From contig DFYY01000012.1 of NCBI GenBank assembly GCA_002383485.1, positions 111,033-175,032 on the forward strand: DNA of 64,000 nucleotides, written 5' to 3'. This stretch comes from Bacteroidales bacterium UBA4070 (GTDB lineage: Bacteria > Bacteroidota > Bacteroidia > Bacteroidales > VadinHA17). Shown piece after piece: positions 24,483 to 31,842 of this stretch. Below the pieces are notes generated by a model, which saw nothing but the letters and a program-made list of their open reading frames with translations, ran no database searches and had not been told where the DNA came from. The position numbers and the translations under genes are program-made. How positions within the stretch are numbered: the first letter of the stretch is position 1; every line of letters starts with the position of its first letter.

Positions 24483-25727
24483 ATGAACAGCGCAGAGATC
24501 ATCACCGTAGGGGACGAAATCCTGATCGGACAGACCGTTGACACCAACTCGGCATGGATGGGTATGCAACTCAGCATGAGAGGGATAAGGGTCAACCGCA
24601 TTACATCGGTTTCAGACAGGAGGGAGGAGATAATCAGCGCCCTCAATGAGGCGCTGGGCCGGGCGCCGCTGGTGCTGATGACCGGAGGACTGGGCCCCAC
24701 CAGTGATGACATTACAAAGGAGACCCTGGCGGAATATTTCGGTACCAGGCTGGTTATGGATTATGAGGTTCTGGCAGAGATTTCTGAGCGTATCGCAAAG
24801 CGAAACCTGGAGATGAACGAAAACAACCGTCGGCAGGCGCTGGTGCCGGAGTGCTGCAGGGTACTTGCCAACCGTTCAGGTACTGCACCCGGGATGCTGT
24901 TTGAGAAAGACGGAAAGATCATTGTCTCCATGCCCGGTGTGCCCTTCGAGATGAAGCACATCATGCAGATACATGTCCTTCCCATGCTGGAATCAATGTC
25001 CGGAGGGAGGACAATTGTTCACCGGAATATTATGACTTACGGAACCTTCGAAGCAAAACTTGCCGAGAGGCTCGAAGGCTTCGAATCGCAGTTGCCCGAC
25101 AGTGTCAGGCTGGCTTACCTGCCAGCACACGGGGTGATCAAACTTCGCCTTACCGGGTCGGGAGATGATGGGGAAAATGTGCGCTGGACCGTTGAGGAGC
25201 AGGTAAGGAAACTCTATGAAATCATCCCGGACGTGATTTACGGTGAGAATGAAGTGACGCTTGAGGAGACCGTTGGCAGATTGCTGCTTGACAGTAAATT
25301 AACACTGTCAACAGCAGAGAGTTGTACAGGTGGAAGGATTGCCTCGCTCATCACATCGGTTCCCGGCAGTTCAGCATGGTTCACCGGATCGGTTGTTGCC
25401 TATGACAATTCAGTCAAGACAGGAGTGCTCGGTGTCAATCCGCAGACTATCAGCAGGTTCGGGGCGGTTAGCGAGGAGACTGCCAGGGAGATGGCAGAGG
25501 GGATGCTTCGCCTTGCGAAGACAGACTATTCAATTGCCGTGACGGGAATCGCAGGACCTGAAGGAGGCACACCGGAAAAGCCGGTCGGAACCGTATGGAT
25601 CGCACTTGCATCCCGTAATGGCGTAACAGCTGAGAGACACAGGTTTGCAGACGACCGTGCAATCAATATATCACGCTCTGCCTACACCGCTCTCAACCTT
25701 CTCAGAAAGCAGATAATCAGTCGTTAA
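24483..25727 (+). CDS. cinA: CinA-like protein (competence/damage-inducible, NMN amidohydrolase type)
   Basis: 414 residues, full-length two-domain CinA. Residues 1-170 are the MoCF-like domain (ITVGDEILIGQTVDTNSAWMG, MTGGLGPTSDDITKE), with GTAPGMLFEKDGKIIVSMPGVPFEM following. Residues about 255-410 are the CinA amidase domain with STAESCTGGRIASLIT and TGIAGPEGGTPEKPVGTVWIA. The first domain hydrolyses ADP-ribose-like pyrophosphates and the second deamidates NMN, both pyridine nucleotide salvage. Single gene with its own promoter. Confidence 0.93.
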   Translation: MNSAEIITVGDEILIGQTVDTNSAWMGMQLSMRGIRVNRITSVSDRREEIISALNEALGRAPLVLMTGGLGPTSDDITKETLAEYFGTRLVMDYEVLAEISERIAKRNLEMNENNRRQALVPECCRVLANRSGTAPGMLFEKDGKIIVSMPGVPFEMKHIMQIHVLPMLESMSGGRTIVHRNIMTYGTFEAKLAERLEGFESQLPDSVRLAYLPAHGVIKLRLTGSGDDGENVRWTVEEQVRKLYEIIPDVIYGENEVTLEETVGRLLLDSKLTLSTAESCTGGRIASLITSVPGSSAWFTGSVVAYDNSVKTGVLGVNPQTISRFGAVSEETAREMAEGMLRLAKTDYSIAVTGIAGPEGGTPEKPVGTVWIALASRNGVTAERHRFADDRAINISRSAYTALNLLRKQIISR

Positions 25728-25769
25728 ACACGCATTATTCCCGGGTGTTGGAAAAAAATGCGTCTATTA

Positions 25770-25801
25770 TTTGTTTAATAGAATAAAAATCACGTATTTT
25801 G
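25770..25801 (+). promoter_or_regulatory. Candidate promoter of the L28-L33 operon
   Basis: TTTG at 25770-25773, then 21 bases, then TATTTTG (25795-25801), one base short of the -7 consensus. About 47 bases upstream of the L28 start. Confidence 0.4.
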
Positions 25802-25847
25802 CGAACCGATTTTTGGAGTTTTCAGAACACGTAAAAACAGGATAATA

Positions 25848-26087
25848 ATGTCAAAGGTTTGTCAGGTCACCGGAAAGAAAGCAGTGGTAGGGAACAATGT
25901 CTCCCACTCGAAGAGGAGGACCAAAAGAAAGTTCATGGCCAACCTGTTCACGAAGAGATATTTTCTTCCGGAGGAGAACAGGTGGATCACCCTTAAGGTG
26001 TCAGCAGCAGGAATGAGAAACATCAACAAGAACGGGCTTGCATCGGTTCTTAAGGAAGCAAAGGAAAAAGGATTCATTATCAACTAA
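25848..26087 (+). CDS. rpmB: 50S ribosomal protein L28
   Basis: 79 residues, standard bL28. It opens MSKVCQVTGKKAVVGNNVSHSK, with the basic NRRTKRKF-type stretch (SKRRTKRKFMANL) and the closing ISAAGMRxINKxG-like segment. First gene of the L28-L33-DUF4295 set, a fixed order in Bacteroidota; L33 begins 18 bases later. Confidence 0.96.
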   Translation: MSKVCQVTGKKAVVGNNVSHSKRRTKRKFMANLFTKRYFLPEENRWITLKVSAAGMRNINKNGLASVLKEAKEKGFIIN

Positions 26088-26105
26088 TTTTAAACCGGAG
26101 AGAAA

Positions 26106-26294
26106 ATGGCAAAGAAGAGCAAAGGCAACAGGGTACAGGTTATCCTTGAATGCACTGAGCATAAGGAATCCGGACAACCGGGCACCTCGAGATATATCAC
26201 CACAAAAAACCGTAAAAATACTCCTGACCGTCTGGAGAGAAAGAAGTTCAATCCTATTCTCAAGAAGGTGACAGTACACAGGGAGATCAAATAA
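26106..26294 (+). CDS. rpmG: 50S ribosomal protein L33
   Basis: 62 residues, bL33 without the zinc cysteines: MAKKSKGNRVQVILECTEHK, SRYITTKNRKNTPDRLERKKFNPILKK. The single Cys in LECTEH does not make a ribbon, so this is the zinc-independent form. Lies between L28 and the DUF4295 gene. Confidence 0.96.
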   Translation: MAKKSKGNRVQVILECTEHKESGQPGTSRYITTKNRKNTPDRLERKKFNPILKKVTVHREIK

Positions 26295-26304
26295 ACAGTG
26301 AGTC

Positions 26305-26460
26305 ATGGCAAAGAAAGTTGTAGCAACACTTAAGTCAGGAACCGGCAGGTCATTCACCAAGTGCATCAAGGTGGTGAAGTCGGAGAAATCCGGAGCATAT
26401 CAATTCAAGGAAGAAGTTGTTCATAACGACCACGTTAAGGACTTCTTTACGAAGAAATAA
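26305..26460 (+). CDS. DUF4295 family small ribosome-associated protein
   Basis: 51 residues from ATG 26305 to TAA 26458-26460: a very basic start (MAKKVVATLKSGTGRSFTKCIKVVKSEKSG) and the end VKDFFTKK. Ten bases after L33. DUF4295 proteins are found in Bacteroidota right after rpmG. I recall a Flavobacterium ribosome structure in which this protein was assigned to the large subunit and called bL38, but cannot check it. The gene is followed by a strong terminator. Confidence 0.9.
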   Translation: MAKKVVATLKSGTGRSFTKCIKVVKSEKSGAYQFKEEVVHNDHVKDFFTKK

Positions 26461-26488
26461 GATCAGTAATGCTGATCGTGTGATACAG

Positions 26489-26518
26489 GGAGACGCCAAT
26501 AAGTGCGTCTCTTTTTTT
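26489..26518 (+). terminator. Terminator after the L28-L33-DUF4295 genes
   Basis: Stem GAGACGC/GCGTCTC with an 8-nt loop, then seven T, 30 bases after the DUF4295 stop and 27 before ftsY. Some readthrough into ftsY is likely because no other promoter is obvious in the gap. Confidence 0.88.
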
Positions 26519-26544
26519 ACTTTTGAGGTATCAACAATTGAGTA

Positions 26545-27510
26545 ATGGCTTTATTCGGATTATTCAGGAAAGAGGAGAAGGAGATTCTTGACCGCGGCCT
26601 GAGCAAGACGCGTGAAAGCGTTTTCTCGAGGCTCACCAGGGCTGTGGCCGGGAAATCGAAGATCGATGACGAGGTGCTTGACAACCTTGAGGAGGTCCTC
26701 GTCTCCTCCGATGTAGGGGTTGAGACAACGCTGAGAATCATTGAGCGGGTCTCAAATCGTGTGGCTCGTGACAAGTATGTAAGCACCTCTGAGCTCAATA
26801 CACTATTGCGTGAGGAGATAGCCGGCCTTCTGGAGGAGAACAGCAGCACCCATGATGTTTCATCGGGATTTGATGCTCCGCTCCCCACCAAACCATATAT
26901 AATTCTTGTTGTTGGTGTCAACGGTGTAGGTAAGACAACCACGATAGCCAAGCTGGCTTACAACTTCAGGCTGGCCGGGCGCAGCGTGCTCCTGGGGGCA
27001 GCTGACACCTTCCGTGCAGCAGCCATTGAACAGCTGAAGATATGGGCTGAGCGTGCCGGGGTGCCGATGGTCAGCCAGCAGATGGGCGCCGATCCTGCTT
27101 CCGTTGCCTATGACACAGTCAAATCAGCCGTTGCCGCCGGAACGGATATAGTAATCATAGACACCGCCGGCCGACTCCATAACAAGATCGGACTGATGAA
27201 CGAGCTCTCCAAGATACGGAGGGTAATGGAGAAGGTCATTCCTTCAGCGCCTCATGAGGTCCTGCTCGTTCTTGACGGGTCAACGGGGCAGAATGCGTTT
27301 GAACAGGCTAAGCAGTTCACTTCTGCCACCGAGGTCAATGCCCTGGCAATAACCAAGCTCGACGGCACTGCCAAGGGTGGCGTGGTAATAGGCATATCTG
27401 ACCAGTTCAGGATACCTGTAAAATATATCGGGGTTGGCGAGAAGATGGAAGACCTCAGGATCTTCAACCGTTATGCTTTCGTTGATTCACTCTTCAGTAA
27501 CCGTAAATGA
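26545..27510 (+). CDS. ftsY: Signal recognition particle receptor FtsY
   Basis: 321 residues. SRP GTPase family: an N domain helix bundle (about 1-110), G1 GVNGVGKTTTIAKLA, DTFRAAAIEQL, G3 DTAGRLHNK, G4 TKLDGTAKGG. It lacks the long acidic N-terminal A domain of the E. coli protein, so membrane contact is through the short amphipathic start (MALFGLFRKEEKE). It docks ribosome-SRP complexes at the translocon. Its last four bases (ATGA) overlap the rimO start, showing coupling. Confidence 0.95.
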   Translation: MALFGLFRKEEKEILDRGLSKTRESVFSRLTRAVAGKSKIDDEVLDNLEEVLVSSDVGVETTLRIIERVSNRVARDKYVSTSELNTLLREEIAGLLEENSSTHDVSSGFDAPLPTKPYIILVVGVNGVGKTTTIAKLAYNFRLAGRSVLLGAADTFRAAAIEQLKIWAERAGVPMVSQQMGADPASVAYDTVKSAVAAGTDIVIIDTAGRLHNKIGLMNELSKIRRVMEKVIPSAPHEVLLVLDGSTGQNAFEQAKQFTSATEVNALAITKLDGTAKGGVVIGISDQFRIPVKYIGVGEKMEDLRIFNRYAFVDSLFSNRK

Positions 27511-28805
27511 GCAGGGGAAACAGGGTCAATATCGTCACCCTGGGCTGTTCCAAGAATACAGTCGATTCACAGAAGCTGATGCGTCAGCTTCTGGCTGGCG
27601 GATACAGGGTTGAGGCTGATTCGGCCGGTTTCGCCGATATTACAATCATAAATACGTGCGGATTCATCCATGATGCGAAGGAGGAGAGTGTTGACACCAT
27701 CGTCAGGTATGCCGAAGCGATCCGCAGTGAGGGCCGGGGCAAGCTGTTTGTGATGGGATGCCTCGTGGAGAGATACCGGAACGAACTGCAGGATGAACTG
27801 CCGGAGGTGGATGGATGGTTCGGTGTTAACCGGCCACAGGAGGTGATCTCCCGGCTTGGACTTGCTTACCGTCCGGAACTGAATGGCGAGAGGATACTGA
27901 CCGGCCCGGCCCACTACGCCTACCTTAAGGTATCTGAGGGTTGCGACCGCACCTGTGCTTTCTGTGCCATACCGGACATACGGGGCAGATATATTTCTGC
28001 GCCGCTGGACGAGCTGGCAGATGAAGCCCGGCTTCTGGCTGACCGCGGGGTGAAAGAGCTGATACTTATAGCGCAGGACCTGACGCTGTACGGCACTGAC
28101 CTGTATGGGCGGCAGATGCTGCCTGAACTTGTCAGGCGACTCTCTGATATTGAAAGTCTCGGCTGGATAAGACTTCACTATCTCTACCCCTCTGATTTCC
28201 CCATGGAAATACTGGAAATGATGCAGGATAACCCGAAGATATGCAGGTATATAGACCTGCCGATACAGCATATCTCTGACAGTGTGTTAAGGATAATGAG
28301 GCGCGAACATGACAGCACCTCCACACGGAAGCTTCTGTACGATGTCCGCCGCATGGTGCCTGACGCAGCCGTCCGGACAACAGTTATTGCGGGTCACCCG
28401 GGCGAGACTGACAAGGAGTTCCAGGAGCTGCTTGATTTCATCGGAGAGTACCGGTTCGACAGGCTGGGCGCTTTCCGCTACTCGCATGAGGAGAATACCC
28501 ACGCCGCACTGAATTATGCGGATACTATCCCTGAAAAGATCAAGGAGAAAAGGGTTGCGAAGATAATGGAGCTGCAACAGGAGATATCCGCTGCCAGAAA
28601 TGCTGCGCTTGCGGGCAGCGTGATGAGAGTGATAGTAGACAGGAGGGAGGGGTTGTTCCTCGTGGGCCGGAGTCAGCACGACTCGCCCGAAGTTGACCAG
28701 GAGATCCTGATTACAGACGCTAAAAATATTGAACCCGGCACCTTCATTGATGTGAAAATAACCGGGTCCAGCGAGTTCGATCTGTATGCTGAGTTCAGGC
28801 AATAG
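27507..28805 (+). CDS. rimO: Ribosomal protein S12 methylthiotransferase RimO
   Basis: 432 residues. Adds a methylthio group to an aspartate of S12. The N-terminal UPF0004 domain carries cysteines in VTLGCSKNTVDS, INTCGFI and MGCLVER for the auxiliary cluster. The radical SAM motif CDRTCAFCAIP is at about residue 147. A C-terminal TRAM domain covers roughly residues 365-430. All features complete. Overlaps ftsY by four bases. Confidence 0.95.
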   Translation: MSRGNRVNIVTLGCSKNTVDSQKLMRQLLAGGYRVEADSAGFADITIINTCGFIHDAKEESVDTIVRYAEAIRSEGRGKLFVMGCLVERYRNELQDELPEVDGWFGVNRPQEVISRLGLAYRPELNGERILTGPAHYAYLKVSEGCDRTCAFCAIPDIRGRYISAPLDELADEARLLADRGVKELILIAQDLTLYGTDLYGRQMLPELVRRLSDIESLGWIRLHYLYPSDFPMEILEMMQDNPKICRYIDLPIQHISDSVLRIMRREHDSTSTRKLLYDVRRMVPDAAVRTTVIAGHPGETDKEFQELLDFIGEYRFDRLGAFRYSHEENTHAALNYADTIPEKIKEKRVAKIMELQQEISAARNAALAGSVMRVIVDRREGLFLVGRSQHDSPEVDQEILITDAKNIEPGTFIDVKITGSSEFDLYAEFRQ

Positions 28806-28997
28806 GCTCAGACAATAAGTAATAGGCAGTAGTGTTGACAAAAGATGCCGGTAGGGCATAAAAAATTGTAGAACAGCGGTATAGTTTTACCAGAGATCCT
28901 CGTAGAGGATCGAGAATTGTATAACCGTGTTACTCACATAACCCGGGGCGGGTGCGTGGGGTCCACATTTTACAATTCTTGTCGCTCTACGAGCGAT
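28806..28997 (+). repeat. Intergenic repeat block: short words plus GTA-loop hairpins, copy B
   Basis: After rimO come CAGACAATAAGTAATAGGCAG words, then three hairpins: ATGCC-GGTAG-GGCAT (28845-28859) before AAATTGTAG, GATCCTC-GTA-GAGGATC (28895-28911) before GAGAATTGTA, and TACAATTCTT then the inverted TCGCTC-TAC-GAGCGA (28982-28996). The last two face each other around a GC-rich core, so the block has inverted-repeat ends like a miniature element. The gap to clpC holds nothing else. Confidence 0.65.
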
Positions 28998-29046
28998 TTC
29001 CAATGAATGACAAATCGGGGGATGCATCGTTTAACAACTGCCCGGC

Positions 29047-31608
29047 CTATTCTTCCGCCTGGTCCTCCGCCGCCGGTTCCTCCTCATCCTTCTTGCCAAG
29101 AACCCTGAAAGACAACTCCTCCTTGCCTTTGGAATAGCCTGCGCTGATTACTGCTCCTTCTGACACGGCAGTCTTTATAATCACTTCTGCGAGGGGATCC
29201 TCAAGGTACTTCTGGATGGCCCTCTTGAGGGGTCTTGCCCCGTACTGAACGTCGAAACCGCGGTCTGCCATGAAGTCGCGCGCCTGTGCACTGAGCCTGA
29301 TCTTGTATCCAAGAGCTGATATCCTGTCAAACAGACCCTTCAGTTCGATGTCAATGATCTTGTCAATATCCTCCCTTGTAAGCTGGTTGAACATGATCAC
29401 ATCATCAATCCTGTTCAGGAACTCAGGTGCGAATGTCTTCTGCAGGGCTTTCTGCAAAATACTCTTATTCTGCTCGTTACGGGTAACCCTCTTTGTCGAG
29501 GTCTCGAAACCGACACCTGAACCGAACTCGGTGAGCTGGCGGGTGCCGATATTGGATGTCATTATAACTATTGTATTACGGAAGTCGACCCTGCGACCCA
29601 GGCTGTCCGTTAACTGACCTTCGTCAAGCACCTGCAGAAGGATATGGAACACATCCGGATGTGCTTTCTCAATCTCGTCGAGCAGCACCACTGAGTAGGG
29701 TTTACGGCGTACCTTCTCGGTAAGTTGTCCGCCCTCCTCGTAACCGACGTATCCGGGAGGCGCCCCGACAAGGCGCGATACGGAGAACTTCTCCATATAC
29801 TCACTCATGTCAACCCTGATAAGGTTGTCAGTGGTATCAAAGAGGAATTTTGCAAGCACCTTTGCCAGCTGCGTCTTGCCCACGCCGGTGGGACCGAGGA
29901 ATATAAATGTGCCTATCGGCTTGTTCGGATCCTTCAGTCCGGCCCTGTTACGCTGTATTGACTTGACTATCTTGGCAATAGCCTCATCCTGCCCGACTAT
30001 GCTGGTTTTCAGTTCCTCTGCCATCTGAAGCAGTCGGGTCCCCTCGGTCTGTGCTATTCTCTGCACGGGGACCCCCGTCATCATTGCAACAACCTCGGCA
30101 ACCTTTTCTGCGTCTACCACCTCGCGATTTTGAGCAAGTTCCTTTTCCCATCGCTTCTTTTCAGCTTCTATCAGGTCAAGAATGTCACGCTCTTTGTCGC
30201 GGAAGCTGGCGGCACGCTCGTAGTTCTGGTTCTTGACGGCGCTGCTCTTTTCCTTCTTGGTATCCTCGAGCTGTTTCTCCAGGGCCAGTATCTTTTCCGG
30301 GACCACTATGTTGGATATATGTACCCTTGACCCCGCTTCGTCAAGCGCGTCGATGGCCTTGTCAGGCAGGTTCCTGTCGCTTATGTACCTGTTGGTCAGC
30401 TTCACGCAAGCCTCTATGGCATCGGGGGTATAGCTTACGTTATGGTGTTCCTCGTAGCGCTCCTTGATATTGTTGAGGATGTCAATAGTCTCATCGATGG
30501 AGGTCGGATCAACAAGTACCTTCTGAAACCTGCGTTCAAGTGCGCCGTCCTTTTCAATATGCTGTCGGTACTCATCCAGGGTGGTGGCGCCGATGCACTG
30601 AATCTCGCCCCTGGCCAGAGCCGGCTTGAGCATATTGGCGGCATCGAGTGAGCCGCTGGCTCCGCCCGCACCTACAATCGTATGTATTTCGTCAATGAAG
30701 AGGATAATATTGTCATTCTTGGCCAGCTCATTGAGGATGGCTTTCATCCTCTCCTCGAACTGTCCCCGGTATTTCGTGCCCGCGACGATGGATGCCAGGT
30801 CAAGTGCAACAACACGCTTGTTGAAGAGCACCCTGGAGACATTTCTCTTGGTGATACGCAGCGCGAGGCCTTCGGCAATGGCTGACTTGCCTACTCCGGG
30901 TTCGCCAATCAGGACCGGGTTGTTTTTCTTGCGCCGCGACAGTATCTGTGCCAGCCTTTCTATCTCGCGCTCCCTGCCAACCACCGGGTCAAGCCTGCCT
31001 TCCTCGGCAGCCTTGGTAAGGTCAATGCCGAAGTTATCAAGCACAGGGGTCTCCGATGAGCTTCGCTGGGCCTGCTGGCCTCCCTGCTGCGGCCTGTTGG
31101 GACCTGGATTGGAAAACATACCCTCATCATCCTCATCACGGGGAAAATCTGCCTGTGCGGCAGGATTGCCCGCTTCGACTGCCTTTTTGACAAGACTGTA
31201 ATCAATGTCAAGTTCAGTAAGGAACCGGGTTACCAGGTTGCTCTCGTCCCTGAGTATGGCCATAAGCAGATGCTCGGTGTCTATCACCCTCGTTTTCATC
31301 GCCTTGGCTTCGATATGAACCAGCCTGAGCACCCGTTCGGTGCTCTTGAGAAGAGGCAGTATGTCATTGTCTGCCATTGCGATCGGCTTATCGGCCTTGA
31401 TGCTCTTTTCAATTGATCCCTTCAGCATAAGGAGGTCTACACCGTTGTTTAGCAGTATATCTACAGCAACCCCTTCGCCCTCGCGAAGAATTCCCAGAAA
31501 AAGGTGTTCAGGGCTGATATGGCTGTTGCCAAGCCTGATCGCTTCCTCCTTGCTGTAACCGAGGATATCATTGACTCTCTGTGAGAAATGTGCGTCCATC
31601 ATATTCAT
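29047..31608 (-). CDS. clpC: ATP-dependent Clp protease ATP-binding subunit ClpC
   Basis: 853 residues. Two Clp_N repeats (about 1-150), a Gln/Pro-rich linker (GPNRPQQGGQQAQ), AAA1 with GEPGVGKSAIAEG, a UVR-type middle segment (NYERAASFRDKERDIL), AAA2 with GPTGVGKTQLAK, and a C-terminal acidic tail. The tripeptide VGF in GSGVGFET occupies the ClpP-docking loop, so this is a true ClpP partner rather than ClpB. Met3 or Met4 are alternative starts. Unfolds proteins for ClpP; clpP is not in the window. Divergent from gyrA. Confidence 0.93.
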   Translation of the reverse strand: MNMMDAHFSQRVNDILGYSKEEAIRLGNSHISPEHLFLGILREGEGVAVDILLNNGVDLLMLKGSIEKSIKADKPIAMADNDILPLLKSTERVLRLVHIEAKAMKTRVIDTEHLLMAILRDESNLVTRFLTELDIDYSLVKKAVEAGNPAAQADFPRDEDDEGMFSNPGPNRPQQGGQQAQRSSSETPVLDNFGIDLTKAAEEGRLDPVVGREREIERLAQILSRRKKNNPVLIGEPGVGKSAIAEGLALRITKRNVSRVLFNKRVVALDLASIVAGTKYRGQFEERMKAILNELAKNDNIILFIDEIHTIVGAGGASGSLDAANMLKPALARGEIQCIGATTLDEYRQHIEKDGALERRFQKVLVDPTSIDETIDILNNIKERYEEHHNVSYTPDAIEACVKLTNRYISDRNLPDKAIDALDEAGSRVHISNIVVPEKILALEKQLEDTKKEKSSAVKNQNYERAASFRDKERDILDLIEAEKKRWEKELAQNREVVDAEKVAEVVAMMTGVPVQRIAQTEGTRLLQMAEELKTSIVGQDEAIAKIVKSIQRNRAGLKDPNKPIGTFIFLGPTGVGKTQLAKVLAKFLFDTTDNLIRVDMSEYMEKFSVSRLVGAPPGYVGYEEGGQLTEKVRRKPYSVVLLDEIEKAHPDVFHILLQVLDEGQLTDSLGRRVDFRNTIVIMTSNIGTRQLTEFGSGVGFETSTKRVTRNEQNKSILQKALQKTFAPEFLNRIDDVIMFNQLTREDIDKIIDIELKGLFDRISALGYKIRLSAQARDFMADRGFDVQYGARPLKRAIQKYLEDPLAEVIIKTAVSEGAVISAGYSKGKEELSFRVLGKKDEEEPAAEDQAEE

Positions 31609-31627
31609 TTTGCGGATTTCATGTAAA

Positions 31628-31648
31628 TATGTCAGTTAAGCTGACATA
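31628..31648. promoter_or_regulatory. Palindrome in the clpC 5' leader
   Basis: TATGTCAG-TTAAG-CTGACATA, perfect 8-bp arms, about 20-40 bases before the clpC start. A TAACTTTG -7 match for clpC lies just upstream (31670-31677, minus strand), so the palindrome would be in the transcribed leader. Operator or RNA hairpin; regulator unknown. Confidence 0.45.
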
Positions 31649-31842
31649 AATACATAAAACGCCAGATTTCAAAGTTAATTCTATTGTAGATAAGAGAAAG
31701 CAAGAATTGTGCCCAATTTTTAACATTGAATGTTAACAAATAGAGGCAGGAAAAGGTTAAAAAACCGGCCTTTTTGATTATTTTCGGGGATTAATTTCAG
31801 GAATTGCTAACATAAATATAACACATTAATTTTCAATCTGAT

